A DNA stretch of 64,000 nucleotides from Olsenella sp. kh2p3 (GCA_900119625.1 FPKD01000001.1:1-64000), one strand, 5' to 3'. Counted from the stretch's first letter, positions 14,443 through 23,122 are shown. Numbers and translations are program-made. The notes: a model not told the origin generated them from the letters alone.

Positions 14443-14997
14443 ATGGCAGAGAAGAACGTCCTCATCGTGGTGGGAACCCTCCGCAAGAACGGCTTCAACG
14501 AGCAGCTGGTCCAGCGCATCGAGGCGCTGCTTGAGGGCCGCGCAAACGTGAGCAGGCTCGACTACTCGGCGCTGCCCCTCATGAACCAGGACCTCGAGGA
14601 TCCCGAGCGCCCCGAGGTCGCAGCCGTGCGCGAGGCCGTGCGTCAGGCTGACGGCGTGTGGTTCGTAAGCCCGCAGTACAACGCCTCGTTCCCCGGCCAC
14701 GTGAAGAACCTGGTCGACTGGCTGAGCAGGCCGCTTCCCGGCAAGGGTCGCGACACCGCCGTCTCCGGCGGCATGCGCGCAACCGTCTCCGGCGCGGGCG
14801 GCCGCACCGCCACTGCCGAGATGCGTGCCGCTCTCGACGCGCTTCTCGCCTTTGTGGGCGCGCAGGTCATGACCGAGAAGGAGACCGGCATCGCCCTCTC
14901 CGGCGAGTCCTGGATGTCCGGCACGCTGACCCTCTCCCCCGAGGACGAGGCCACCCTTGCCGCCCAGGCAGACGCCTTCCTCGAGTTCATCGCGTAG
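14443..14997 (+). CDS. NADPH-dependent FMN reductase / flavodoxin-fold oxidoreductase
   Basis: 184 residues, single FMN_red (flavodoxin-like) domain: VLIVVGTLRKNGFNEQLVQRI (phosphate-binding loop), ADGVWFVSPQYNASFPGHVKNLVDWLSRP (the characteristic PxYNxSxPGxLKNxxDW block) and SGGMRATVSGAGG. Family members reduce flavins, quinones, azo or nitro compounds with NAD(P)H. The ATG follows AGGAGAGAG. It is transcribed divergently from the HxlR regulator and ends at a strong terminator, so it is a single-gene unit probably induced by electrophiles or thiol stress. Confidence 0.88.
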   Translation: MAEKNVLIVVGTLRKNGFNEQLVQRIEALLEGRANVSRLDYSALPLMNQDLEDPERPEVAAVREAVRQADGVWFVSPQYNASFPGHVKNLVDWLSRPLPGKGRDTAVSGGMRATVSGAGGRTATAEMRAALDALLAFVGAQVMTEKETGIALSGESWMSGTLTLSPEDEATLAAQADAFLEFIA

Positions 14998-15019
14998 GGC
15001 GCGAGAAATACGCTGCAAG

Positions 15020-15059
15020 CAGGCCGCCCGGCATTCCGTGTGCTGGGCGGGCTGTTTTT
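15020..15059 (+). terminator. Intrinsic terminator of the FMN reductase gene
   Basis: CAGGCCGCCCGGCA, a 7-nt loop, TGCTGGGCGGGCTG, then TTTTT. The stem has two G-U pairs. Confidence 0.85.
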
Positions 15060-15111
15060 CGAACTTGGCAATATGCTCAAGCGTCCCCATGTAGGGCGCC
15101 CCAAACCACGC

Positions 15112-16629
15112 TCAACGCTCCACCACAACCGCACCGCCGGCAAAGTCGTCACCACTCGCCGGCAGCAGCTCCCAGATTCTCCCGCAGCTCGACCGCACCA
15201 CCCGCGCGTCGTGCGAAACCAGAACCACCGCGCCGGGGAACTCAGAGAGAAGACGCTCCAGCGCCTCAATCGAGTGCAGGTCGAGGTGATTCGTTGGCTC
15301 ATCCATCACCAAGAGCTGCGGCTTTGTGAGAACCGCCTCCGCCAGCACGAGTTTGCGTAACTCCCCTGGGCTCAGCTCGCCCTCCTCAAGCAGAGCATCC
15401 GGGCGAGAATTGAGCTGCGCCACAACGGAGAGTACCTGTCCCTTCTCACCGGCGGCAAGGCCCTGGAGCCGAGCGCAGGCACGCCTTGCCGCATCCACGC
15501 CAATCTCCTGAGGCACATAAAGCATGGGAACATCCTTAGGAACCGCTGCAACAAGCGCCCTGACCAGCGTCGACTTGCCCGAACCGTTGGGTCCAACTAC
15601 GCCAACGTGATCTGCCGAACCAAGGAACAGCTCCGGCACAGTAACACCCGGCGCATCTGGAACGCCGCCATAGCGCACCGTCCCCTCCGGCAAGCGCGCG
15701 ATGACCGACCTTCTCGACCGCTCGCCAAACGAAGGAACGTTGCCGTCATAGCGTCGCTCGACGTATGACGCCTGCGCACGGTCGCGCTCGCCCTTAATAC
15801 GTGCATCAAGGGTTGTAGCAAGATGCGTGGCGCGTCCGTCCTTGCCCGAGACAATCGCGCGGCCAATCTTCTCGCGTGCGTCATGGTCGTGGGGGTCTAG
15901 CCCCCGTTTGCTCCGCAGTCCGCCCGCACGTGAGGCGGCCTCCACACGTCGCTGGCGCTTGGCCGCCAGACGACGCTCCTCTCGCCGCGCACGCGCCTGA
16001 GCATCTGCGACTGCCGCACTCTCGCGCTGCCGCTGCTCAAAGGCATGCGAGTAATTGCCAGGCCGTACGAGCACCTCTCCACCCCCAAAGGAGACACATC
16101 TCTCCACCAACTCGTCGAGAAGGTCTCGGTCATGCGAGATGAGAATTCCCACGCCAGAGAAGGAACGCAGCGCGAGCAGGACCGACTGACGCGTGTGCGC
16201 ATCAAGGTGATTCGTTGGCTCATCCAGCACCAGGACGTCCGGTCGGTTTCAGAGTGCCACCGCCACCTGAAGGCGCTTCTGCTGCCCCGAGGAGAGCTCG
16301 TCAAAGCGCCACGCCCAGTCGTCGCCAATGCCCAGCGCGTCGCGCAGGCGCACGGAATCGCGGTCCCAAGCAGCGGCAAAGTCGAGAAGCCCCGCAGGAG
16401 CAAACGCGCTGTCCTGCTCGCAGTATGCGGCGACAAGGCCTGTGGGCCCCACGCTCCCCGACGTAGGACGCAACTCGCCCGTGGCAATCCGAGCAAGCGT
16501 GGACTTGCCGCAGCCGTTGTCGCCAACCACGCCGGTCCAGCCAGTGGGCAGGCTTAAGGTAACGCCGTGAAGCACTTCCCGCGGACTCCCGGCATAGCTG
16601 TAGTGGATGTTGGTAAGGTTAAGTTGCAT
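15112..16629 (-). pseudogene. ABC-F ribosome-protection/translation ATPase interrupted by one in-frame TGA
   Basis: The reading frame runs from ATG 16629 to 15112 with one stop, TGA at 16251-16249, and no frameshift. Before it lie Walker A GDNGCGKSTL and signature LSSGQQKRLQ. After it the same frame resumes as NRPDVLVLDEPTNHLD (first Walker B), an Arg-rich inter-domain linker, a second Walker A GPNGSGKSTL, signature LSPGELRKL and Walker B LLVMDEPTNHLD. The total of about 505 codons fits an ABC-F with two nucleotide-binding domains, which acts on the ribosome (some protect against antibiotics). The TGA sits where family members often have Trp (AL-W-x-x-PD), so a TGG to TGA change is likely: recent pseudogene, sequencing error or readthrough. 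Confidence 0.8.
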
Positions 16630-16791
16630 AAAGACCTCGCAGACGCAGGGCCAGCGCAACGCGCCGGCGGGTGGGCATGTACTTCTCGCCCAATGGGGCA
16701 GCGTCTAGTTGCGCAAGGTCCTCTCCCGTCTCTCGGGCGGCTTGCCAAAGGCCAGCCCGTCTTTCATACAACATAAGGTAGCCTAAAGGAG

Positions 16792-16819
16792 AACCGCCCC
16801 TCTTTCAAGAGGGGTGGTT
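16792..16819 (-). terminator. Hairpin downstream of the pilin remnant
   Basis: AACCGCCCCTC-TTTCAA-GAGGGGTGGTT, an 11-bp stem with one G-U pair, lies between the pilin remnant and the ABC-F leader. The U tract on the minus strand is weak (TCTCCTTTAG). Confidence 0.55.
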
Positions 16820-16845
16820 CAGGTGAATCAAATTGTTATCTAGTG

Positions 16846-17331
16846 CTAGTTCTGCTTCTTCTGCTTTCCAAAGCGGGCGACAAGGGCAATCGCGATAGCC
16901 GCAACGCCCAAGGCTGCGATCACCTGCATGGTACCAACAGGAGTTGCATCTGAGGTATTAGGGTTCTTTGCCACTTCAACGGGCTTCTTGTAGGAGTTCG
17001 TGAAGTCAAGACCCTCTGCCTGCTCGCCGTTGTCCTTGGTAATGGTGCGTGTGTAATCGAGGCCATCAACGGTCTCGGTCACCTCATAGGTAACGGTATA
17101 CACGGTCTGGTCGTAGGTATAGCCTTCGGCATCGCCCGTCTCCTCGTAACAGCGGTATACGTAGCCGGGCTTAGCGAAGCTAACCTGACCAAGCTCGACG
17201 GTTCCCTCGCCGTAGATGGTCACCACGAGCTTGCCGTTCTGGGCGCCCCCGGGAAGCGGAGCACCATCAAGCGCCTCGAAGTCAAACGTAAACGTCTGCT
17301 TTGAGGAAGGAGCATCGCCGAATTCCGGCCC
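16846..17331 (-). pseudogene. 5'-truncated pilin/adhesin remnant with FctA-like domain and NPNTS sorting signal
   Basis: Open in frame from a TAA at 17334-17332 with no start codon or signal peptide, so the 5' part is missing. What remains is one Spy0128/FctA-type repeat (KQTFTFDFEALDGAPLPGG...YRCYEETGDAEGYTYDQTVYTVTYEVTE...LDFTNSYKK), then NPNTSDAT, a hydrophobic helix (MQVIAALGVAAIAIALVARF) and a basic tail KQKKQN. That is the layout of a sortase-anchored pilin with an NPxTS-type motif. The domain resembles the repeats of the pilus tip protein at 36233-38959, so it may be debris of a second pilus locus. AT-rich DNA follows the break. Confidence 0.75.
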
Positions 17332-17749
17332 TTACATCTGACGACAACCAGACGGCTATATGGCAGCTTTGACATTCCTCCATGCGGTTTTGTATCAGCT
17401 CTCTCCGCGCTACCCCATATCCCAAGCTCAAGCGACACGCGTTTATGTTGGAACCCGTCGCAATTCGTTAGTGGCCTGGCGCTGGCCTGAAGCGCACCTT
17501 TCGCCAGCCCGCACCCGATGTGCGAGTCCCTTGCTTTCGCTGAAGACAGACGTGCTAAGGCGGCAGCGAATAAAATGACCGAATGGATGCTTATCGAGTC
17601 TCAACAGACAAGTCATTTTGTGTTCCTGCGTTTTCGGTATTATATAATGGTTACTTAATCATAGCGTCATTATCATTTGTGGCTTGGGCCCGTAAAGCTG
17701 CTCCATGGCTTGACGCATCAGTTGAGTACCCGGTTCTTTCTCGGCTCCA
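17332..17749. other. 418-bp AT-richer gap with a candidate promoter, no gene
   Basis: Lower GC than the flanks. No reading frame looks coding. It lies between the broken pilin and the LytTR gene and holds a good sigma-70-like promoter (17619-17648). The abrupt composition change at the pilin break suggests a recombination or deletion scar. Confidence 0.5.
17619..17648 (+). promoter_or_regulatory. Putative sigma-70-type promoter upstream of the LytTR gene
   Basis: TTGTGT (17619-17624), 18-bp spacer, TATAAT (17643-17648). It lies about 100 bp upstream of the likely start of the LytTR regulator gene. Confidence 0.6.
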
Positions 17750-18703
17750 TTGGTTCACGAAAAGGCTCTGTCCGTGCGGGAATTTAATCTCATCGCTTCC
17801 ACGAAGGATTTTCTCCTCCAGCTATGGAAGGGAAACATGAGTGCGTGCGCGGACATGCTGGCAACCGACTTTTTCTTTGTGGGTCCTTTTGAAGGATCTC
17901 TTGGGATTGGCGCCTCCAAATTCGTCGAGCTTCGCATTAAGCTGCAGCCACTGTTCCAGCGCCTTGAGTACGAGACGCAGCGATGCGAGGTAACCTACCG
18001 CGACGCAAATACATCAATATGTTTTGTCGTTGTTTCGGTATCGAATGATGCGAAGCACGAGACCAAGCTAACCAGCGTAGCCGTATGGAAAGACACTCTC
18101 GCCGGCATCAAGCTGGCTCAACTAATCATATCCGTCCCCGTAGGCGTCAATTTCATGGATACCGACTACGGCCGCTCAATGGGATCGGCCATTGCTCTGG
18201 CTAACCTCCCAACGTGGGAGAAACGCCCGCTCGTAATGAAAGACAGCAGTGGCAGGAATCACGTGGTTGATCCCGCCCGCACAAGTTATCTTGAAGCCAG
18301 GCACCAGTACAGCATGGTTCACACGGCGCCCGAGCCCTTCAAGATGCGTGAGTCGCTAACTAGCACGCTGGGGCGCTTCCCCTCCTACTTTGTGCGCGTA
18401 CATCGCAGCTACGCGGTCAATGCGCTCATGGTGTCGAGCATAGGCAGAGACGAGATAAACCTCACTAACGGCGAGCGGGTACCCATCCCTGTCAGGCAAT
18501 CCACCGCCATTCGCAGCCTTATTCTCTCAACGATCTCTAACGCCCTAGGTGGACCTGCGGGCACTTCGGACGGACTGGCGAGTGCCTCGTGCGGCTCTGG
18601 CCTAGCGGTCGATGCCACGGCCGTCGACGAAGACGAGAATGGAAGGCCGGAGGGCATGTGCCAGCCGAGCAAGGGCAAAGAGACGCCCCCGAGCAATAAG
18701 TGA
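17750..18703 (+). CDS. LytTR-family DNA-binding regulator with SnoaL-like N-terminal domain
   Basis: Up to 317 residues. The N-terminal third (about 10-120: STKDFLLQLWKGNMSACADMLATDFFFVGPFEGSLG...TSICFVVVSVS) reads like a SnoaL-like NTF2-fold sensor. Residues about 165-265 are a LytTR domain (YLEARHQYSMVHT...FKMRESLTSTLGRFPSYFVRVHRSYAVNALMVSSI...EINLTNGERVPIPVRQ). The C-terminus is a disordered acidic tail. It lacks a receiver domain, so it is not a classical LytR/AgrA response regulator. The start is uncertain: TTG 17750, GTG 17774, or ATG 17837, which has GGAAGGGAAAC but would truncate the first domain. I keep the long form. LytTR proteins often control surface genes. Confidence 0.75.
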   Translation: MVHEKALSVREFNLIASTKDFLLQLWKGNMSACADMLATDFFFVGPFEGSLGIGASKFVELRIKLQPLFQRLEYETQRCEVTYRDANTSICFVVVSVSNDAKHETKLTSVAVWKDTLAGIKLAQLIISVPVGVNFMDTDYGRSMGSAIALANLPTWEKRPLVMKDSSGRNHVVDPARTSYLEARHQYSMVHTAPEPFKMRESLTSTLGRFPSYFVRVHRSYAVNALMVSSIGRDEINLTNGERVPIPVRQSTAIRSLILSTISNALGGPAGTSDGLASASCGSGLAVDATAVDEDENGRPEGMCQPSKGKETPPSNK

Positions 18704-18896
18704 GCTTGCGATACCTGTGGCCGCGTACGTTGCTTCGTAGGGTTTGACGGTGGCTCCGGCCGCACGCCGGTTGGGCGGTAGGCCGGCGAGCCGCCGGTGG
18801 GCCGGTGGGGCAGCAGAGCGGCAGGCAAGCAGGCAGGCAACCTGATCTATGGCCCGAATGTACAAAAATGTCTGATAATCGCAAATATTTAGACGC

Positions 18897-19015
18897 CAGA
18901 ACGTGGGTTTTGTACGGAGCTCCTGCGATAACGTACCCTCCGGCGCCGGTTTGACGCCCGAGCAGCGACTTCGTACGACCGCTGCGAAAATCGCGTCCCC
19001 GGCGTCGCGTGCGCC
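18897..19015 (-). repeat. Hairpin family E, divergent copy, in a 356-bp gap
   Basis: On the minus strand GCTCGGGCGTCAAACCGGCGCCGGAGGGTACGTT and GTACAAAACCC follow the order of blocks seen at 26143-26290 (GCTCGGGCGTC-loop-GACGCCCGAAGG, CGTTT, GTAC). The rest of the gap (18704-18896) is GC-rich, with a GCAGGCAAGCAGGCAGGCAA simple repeat and GCCGG-rich pairings; no gene is seen. Confidence 0.5.
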
Positions 19016-19059
19016 TGCGTGCTACGCTCAACTTGCTACGACCAACAGAGAGGACGCGT

Positions 19060-20427
19060 ATGCCAGACGAGAAGCACCCCACCGCAGAAGGCGCGACGGC
19101 CGAGGACCTTGAGACCTCGGAGCGCCTCATCGACTTCATCCATCGCTGCCCCAGCATGTTCCACACGGCGGCAACCATCAGCACCTGCCTTGACCAGGCC
19201 GGATTCACCCGCCTGCCCGAAGGCGACGCCTGGGAGGTCAAGCCCGGCGGCTCGTACTACACCACCCGCAACGGCTCCAGCGTCATCGCCTTCCGCGTGG
19301 GCGAGGACGCCCTTGACCGCGACACCTACCACTTCCAGATGACGGCCGCCCATGCGGACTCCCCCACCTACAAGGTCAAATCCGTGCCCGTGCTCGAGGG
19401 GCCCGAGACGTACCTGCGCCTTAACGTCGAGGGCTACGGTGGCATGATCGACTACACCTGGCTCGACAAGCCGCTGTCGCTCGCTGGCCGCGTCCTGGTG
19501 CGCACCGCCACGGGCATCGAGAGCCGCCTGTTCGCGCCCGATCGCGACCTGCTGCTCATTCCCAGCGTTGCCATCCACCTCAACCGCTCCGTGAACGACG
19601 GTAAGGCGTTCAACAAGGCCGTCGACCTCTGCCCGCTCTTCTCGGCCGGTCGCCTGCGCAAGGAGGACTTCGACCGCATGGTCGCCGAGGGCGTGGACGC
19701 CAAGCCGGAGGACATTCTCGCCCGCGACCTCTTCCTGGTGAACCGCGAGCGCCCGTGCGTCTGGGGCATGGCAGACGAGTTTGTCTCGTCCCCCAAGCTC
19801 GACGACCTACAGTGCGCCTTCGCGTCGCTCGAGGCGTTTGTCGCCGAGAAGAACCGCCGCTGCGTCACCGTCTTTGCGTGCTTCGACAACGAGGAGGTTG
19901 GCTCCAACACCAAGCAGGGGGCCATGTCCACGCTGCTCCACGACACGCTGGTGCGCGCCAACGCGGCGCTGGGCATGGGCGAGGAGGACTACCTGCGCGC
20001 CCTCTCGCGCTCCTTCCTTGTGAGCTGCGACAACGCCCACGCATTGCACCCCAACCACCCCGAGCTCTACGATGCCGAGAACCGCTGCCGCCTCAACGGC
20101 GGGCCGGTGGTGAAGGAGGCCGCCAACCAGAAGTACACGACCGACGCCTTTAGCCGGGCCGTCTTTGTGTCACTGTGCGAGAAGGCCGACGTGCCGCACC
20201 AGACCTTTGCCAACCGCTCGGATATGGCCGGCGGGTCCACGCTTGGCAACCTCTCGAACACGCAAGTGAGCGTTCACGCCGTGGACATTGGGCTGCCGCA
20301 GCTGGCAATGCACTCCAGCTACGAGACGGCGGGCACGCGCGACACCACGTGGACCATTCGTGCGTTACGCGAGTTCTTCTCGGCTTACCTGAGAATTACT
20401 GGTGCGGAGCGGGTAGACATGGTCTAG
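19060..20427 (+). CDS. M18-family metalloaminopeptidase (aspartyl aminopeptidase-like)
   Basis: 455 residues, normal length for M18 enzymes, which release N-terminal, often acidic, residues from peptides in the cytosol using two zinc ions. Metal and catalytic blocks are visible: AAHADSPTYKVK (His/Asp), VFACFDNEEVGSNTKQGA (Asp-Glu-Glu), SCDNAHALHPNHPE (Asp, His) and the C-terminal MHSSYETAGTRDTTW (His). The start at 19060 has AGAGAGGA 5 bp upstream. A single gene; the next gene begins 75 bp later without a visible terminator, so co-transcription with the bile-salt-hydrolase-like gene is possible. Confidence 0.93.
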   Translation: MPDEKHPTAEGATAEDLETSERLIDFIHRCPSMFHTAATISTCLDQAGFTRLPEGDAWEVKPGGSYYTTRNGSSVIAFRVGEDALDRDTYHFQMTAAHADSPTYKVKSVPVLEGPETYLRLNVEGYGGMIDYTWLDKPLSLAGRVLVRTATGIESRLFAPDRDLLLIPSVAIHLNRSVNDGKAFNKAVDLCPLFSAGRLRKEDFDRMVAEGVDAKPEDILARDLFLVNRERPCVWGMADEFVSSPKLDDLQCAFASLEAFVAEKNRRCVTVFACFDNEEVGSNTKQGAMSTLLHDTLVRANAALGMGEEDYLRALSRSFLVSCDNAHALHPNHPELYDAENRCRLNGGPVVKEAANQKYTTDAFSRAVFVSLCEKADVPHQTFANRSDMAGGSTLGNLSNTQVSVHAVDIGLPQLAMHSSYETAGTRDTTWTIRALREFFSAYLRITGAERVDMV

Positions 20428-20502
20428 CAGGCACTCGTTTGGACGGTCTCGGCACTGGTCCATGCAGGCCGGGCTCGTTCCTAGGAACCAGGAGGCATTG
20501 TC

Positions 20503-21465
20503 ATGTGCACGGCAATCAGGTTCACAGACGACAAGGGTCAGATGTACCTCGCGCGAAACCTCGACTGGAGCTGCGGGTACGGCGAGCGCGTCGTGGTGAC
20601 GCCGCGCGGCTTCAAGCCCAACTCCCCGTTTGGCGCCGTTACGGGCATGCGCGAGCCCGTGATTGGCATGGGCATTGTCGAGGAGGGAATGCCGCTCTAC
20701 TTTGACTGCGCCAACGCCTCTGGGCTGGGCGTGGCCGGCCTCAACTTCCCGGGCTATGCGCAGTACGCTGACGCCCCGGTTGAGGGCAAGACCAACGTTG
20801 CCGCCTACGAGTTCCCACTGTGGGTTGTGGCCAACTTCACGACCGTCGACGAGGTAGAGCGCGCACTCGATGACCTGGTGATTGTTGGCAAGCCCATCAA
20901 CGACAAGTACCCCGTGTCGCTGCTGCACTGGATCATTGGCGACGCCACGAGGAGCATTGTGGTGGAGCAGACGGCGCAGGGCATGGAGGTCTACCACGAC
21001 GACGTGGACGTCCTGGCCAACCAGCCCGGCTTTGCCTGGCACCGCGAGAACCTGCGCAACTACATGAACGTCTCCAACGAACTGCCGCAGAACGTGGTGT
21101 GGGACAAGGCCGAGCTTCTCCCCTATGGCTCCGGCGCTGGCATGCGCGGGATTCCCGGTGACTACTACTCTACCTCGCGCTTTGTGCGCGTTGCGTATCT
21201 CAACGCGCACTACCCGGTGCAGTCGGGCGAGAAGGCCAATGTGAGCCGCATGTTCCACGAGCTTGAGGGCGTTGCCATGATCGACGGCGCGGCCCGCATG
21301 ACCAACGGGGAGTTTGAGCGCACCGTGTACACGGGCGGTTACTCTGCGGCCACGCGCACGTACTACTTCAACACCTACGAGGACCCCGCAATTCGTAGCG
21401 TTACCATGGACGACTACGACACCGAGGGCACCGAGCTGGTGCAGGTGGCGGACCCGAGGGCGTAG
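20503..21465 (+). CDS. Choloylglycine-hydrolase family Ntn hydrolase (bile salt hydrolase-like)
   Basis: 320 residues beginning MCTAI, so Cys2 becomes the catalytic N-terminal nucleophile after Met removal. Other active-site residues of this family are in place: Arg18 and Asp21 in LARNLDW, Asn81 in GLNFPGYAQY, Asn173 before QPGFAWH, and Arg226 in PGDYYSTSRFVR. These enzymes cleave amide bonds of conjugated bile acids or penicillin V. The spacing matches bile salt hydrolases well, although penicillin V acylases and acyl-homoserine-lactone acylases share most residues. The start is set by GGAGGCATTGTC and by the need for Cys2. It ends at a strong terminator. Confidence 0.85.
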   Translation: MCTAIRFTDDKGQMYLARNLDWSCGYGERVVVTPRGFKPNSPFGAVTGMREPVIGMGIVEEGMPLYFDCANASGLGVAGLNFPGYAQYADAPVEGKTNVAAYEFPLWVVANFTTVDEVERALDDLVIVGKPINDKYPVSLLHWIIGDATRSIVVEQTAQGMEVYHDDVDVLANQPGFAWHRENLRNYMNVSNELPQNVVWDKAELLPYGSGAGMRGIPGDYYSTSRFVRVAYLNAHYPVQSGEKANVSRMFHELEGVAMIDGAARMTNGEFERTVYTGGYSAATRTYYFNTYEDPAIRSVTMDDYDTEGTELVQVADPRA

Positions 21466-21490
21466 CGCGGGCTTGCTTGCTGCGAGGTAT

Positions 21491-21523
21491 GGGGTCTCGG
21501 CTATGCCGGGACCCCTCTTTTTT
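21491..21523 (+). terminator. Intrinsic terminator of the bile-salt-hydrolase-like gene
   Basis: GGGGTCTCGG-CTATG-CCGGGACCCC followed by TCTTTTTT; a 10-bp stem with one G-U pair. Confidence 0.92.
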
Positions 21524-21535
21524 GGTTTTCTGGGC

Positions 21536-21622
21536 ATCCCGCTATTCCCAGCTCGTCGTGCATCTCGGCTGCCAACTGGGCAGATGCGACGAGCCTGTGA
21601 CGAGCCGGGAATAGCGGAGCTG
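21536..21622. repeat. Hairpin family C, copy 1 (GCCAACTGGGCA core)
   Basis: Outer arms CCGCTATTCCC/GGGAATAGCGG, middle arms GCTCGTCG/CGACGAGC, inner arms GCATCT/AGATGC around the core CTGCCAACTGGGCAG. The core recurs at 21630, 41601, 41938 and (reversed) 56225 with different stems. Confidence 0.8.
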
Positions 21623-21629
21623 CACCGCC

Positions 21630-21712
21630 GGAGGCTTGTTACCGGCGCATCGAGGTTCTCGACTGCCAACTCGGCGGACGCCGCCGGCTCGCGTCGAGCC
21701 GGTAACAACGAA
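21630..21712. repeat. Hairpin family C, copy 2
   Basis: Outer arms TTGTTACCGGC/GCCGGTAACAA and inner arms CTCGAC/GTCGAG around ACTGCCAACTCGGCGGA. It lies 8 bp after copy 1 with an unrelated outer stem. Confidence 0.75.
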
Positions 21713-21763
21713 CGGGCTGACGCCCCTCTCGGCGGGCAGTCCCTCTCGGCGGCAACATCTTGC

Positions 21764-21867
21764 CGCAGGATTTCGCCATTTAGGAATTATCCGAACGGTT
21801 AGAGACCTCTAAACGGCGAGATTGCGCGGCATGTCAGAGATGCCGCGGATTCCGAACGGTTAGGCCC
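21764..21867. repeat. Repeat family D, copy 1 (CCGAACGGTTAG units)
   Basis: CCGAACGGTTAG occurs at 21791 and 21852, 61 bp apart. Between them are CCTCTAAACGGCGAGATTGC and the small hairpin GCGGCAT...ATGCCGC. The 21764-21790 side carries the inverted block (TTTCGCCATTTAGG), so the unit folds back on itself. The same 61-bp spacing occurs at 46533. With family C it fills the gap before gpx. Confidence 0.8.
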
Positions 21868-22016
21868 ATCTCCTCTGCCATCGCAAGAAGCATCACAAAT
21901 TAATTGTGTGCAATTGGTTGTGCTCAATCGATTAGCGTCGCCAGCCCACCAGTCCGCGCCATACTAAAGCTGTTACCAACAACACCGGGCCGCAACGCCC
22001 GGAGGAGGGAGCCACC

Positions 22017-22577
22017 ATGGCATCCGAGAACACCACCAACTACCTGGACTTTTCTGTTACCGCACAGGACGGCAGCACCGTCCCTCTGAGCACCTACGCC
22101 GGCAAGGTCCTGCTCGTTGTGAACACAGCCACCGGCTGCGGCTTCACGCCCCAGTATGAGGACCTCGAGCGCATCTACGCCGCCCACAAGGACCAGGGCC
22201 TCGAGATCCTGGACTTCCCCTGCAACCAGTTTGCCGGCCAGGCGCCCGAGTCCGACGACCAGATCAACCACTTCTGCTCGCTCAAGTTCAACACCGAGTT
22301 CCCGCGCTTCAAGAAGCTCGACGTGAACGGCGACACCGCGGACCCGCTCTTTGCCGCGCTTGCCACCGAGCGCCCCTTCCAGGGCTTTGGCAGCGGCCTC
22401 AAGGCGGCGGCGCTCGACAAGTTTGCCAAGGCCAACAACAAGAAGTTCGGCGAGAAGGCCTACATCATGTGGAACTTCACCAAGTTCCTCATCGACCGCA
22501 ACGGCCACCTTGTGGCGCGCTTCGAGCCCACCACCAGCATGGACGAGGTCGAGCGCGCAATCGAGGCGCAACTCTAG
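22017..22577 (+). CDS. Glutathione peroxidase family thiol peroxidase
   Basis: 186 residues. The peroxidatic residue is Cys41 in NTATGCGFTPQY (not selenocysteine), with Gln71 in FPCNQFAGQ and Trp152-Asn153 in MWNFTKFL completing the catalytic set. CysGPx enzymes reduce hydroperoxides and usually take electrons from thioredoxin. The start has GGAGGGAGCC upstream. Its stop overlaps the GTG of the downstream OhrR-type regulator (TAGTG), so the two are translationally coupled and form an operon for peroxide defence with a third gene. Confidence 0.93.
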   Translation: MASENTTNYLDFSVTAQDGSTVPLSTYAGKVLLVVNTATGCGFTPQYEDLERIYAAHKDQGLEILDFPCNQFAGQAPESDDQINHFCSLKFNTEFPRFKKLDVNGDTADPLFAALATERPFQGFGSGLKAAALDKFAKANNKKFGEKAYIMWNFTKFLIDRNGHLVARFEPTTSMDEVERAIEAQL

Positions 22578-23122
22578 TGGATGCCTCGGCATCGTCGCAG
22601 GCGTCACCGCAGGAGGCCTCCTTCACAACGAAGGGGGCCTCCCCAGCCGAGCTCCTGCGCCTAGACAACCAGCTGTGCTTTCCGCTCTACGCCTGCTCCA
22701 AGGAGGTCGTCCGCAGCTACCAGCCGCTGCTTGGTCCGCTCGGCCTCACCTACACGCAGTACCTCTGCATGATGGTCCTCTGGGAGGAGGGCGCGGCAAC
22801 CGTAAGCCACCTCGGAGAGCGGCTCTACCTGGACTCGGGCACGCTTACGCCGGTCCTGAAGAAGCTCGAGAAGAGCGGCTACATCACGCGCGAGAGAAGC
22901 GTGGCGGACGCGCGCGTGCTTGAGGTACGCCTCACGCCCAAGGGCCGCGACCTTCGCGACCGCGCGGCATCCGTGCCGGTGGCCATGGCGTGCCACGTGC
23001 ACCTCTCGGCAGACGAGGCCGCAGAGCTCAAGCGGCTCCTCGCAAAGGTGCTCGTCAGCGTGCGCAATGGCGAGCTGACCGGCAGCAACGCATACGCACA
23101 GACAGAAGGAAGCGACAACTAG
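22577..23122 (+). CDS. ohrR: OhrR-type MarR-family organic-peroxide regulator
   Basis: 181 residues. After a flexible N-terminal extension of about 25 residues comes the OhrR signature LRLDNQLCFPLYACSKEVVRSYQPLLGPLGLTYTQYLCMMVLWEEG...LYLDSGTLTPVLKKLEKSGYITRERSVADARVLEVRLTPKG. Cys34 in DNQLCF is the reactive cysteine that OhrR proteins oxidise with organic hydroperoxides to release DNA. The GTG start overlaps the gpx stop, and its own stop overlaps the GTG of the CDF gene in the same TAGTG manner. It probably represses this operon, although no clear operator was found upstream of gpx. Confidence 0.9.
   Translation: MDASASSQASPQEASFTTKGASPAELLRLDNQLCFPLYACSKEVVRSYQPLLGPLGLTYTQYLCMMVLWEEGAATVSHLGERLYLDSGTLTPVLKKLEKSGYITRERSVADARVLEVRLTPKGRDLRDRAASVPVAMACHVHLSADEAAELKRLLAKVLVSVRNGELTGSNAYAQTEGSDN

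Noticed and set aside
16625..16778. 51-codon leader frame (MLYERRAGLWQ...) ending over the ABC-F start, possible attenuation peptide
   Set aside because: No ribosome-binding site and no clear pausing motif or alternative hairpins; too weak to call as a leader peptide.
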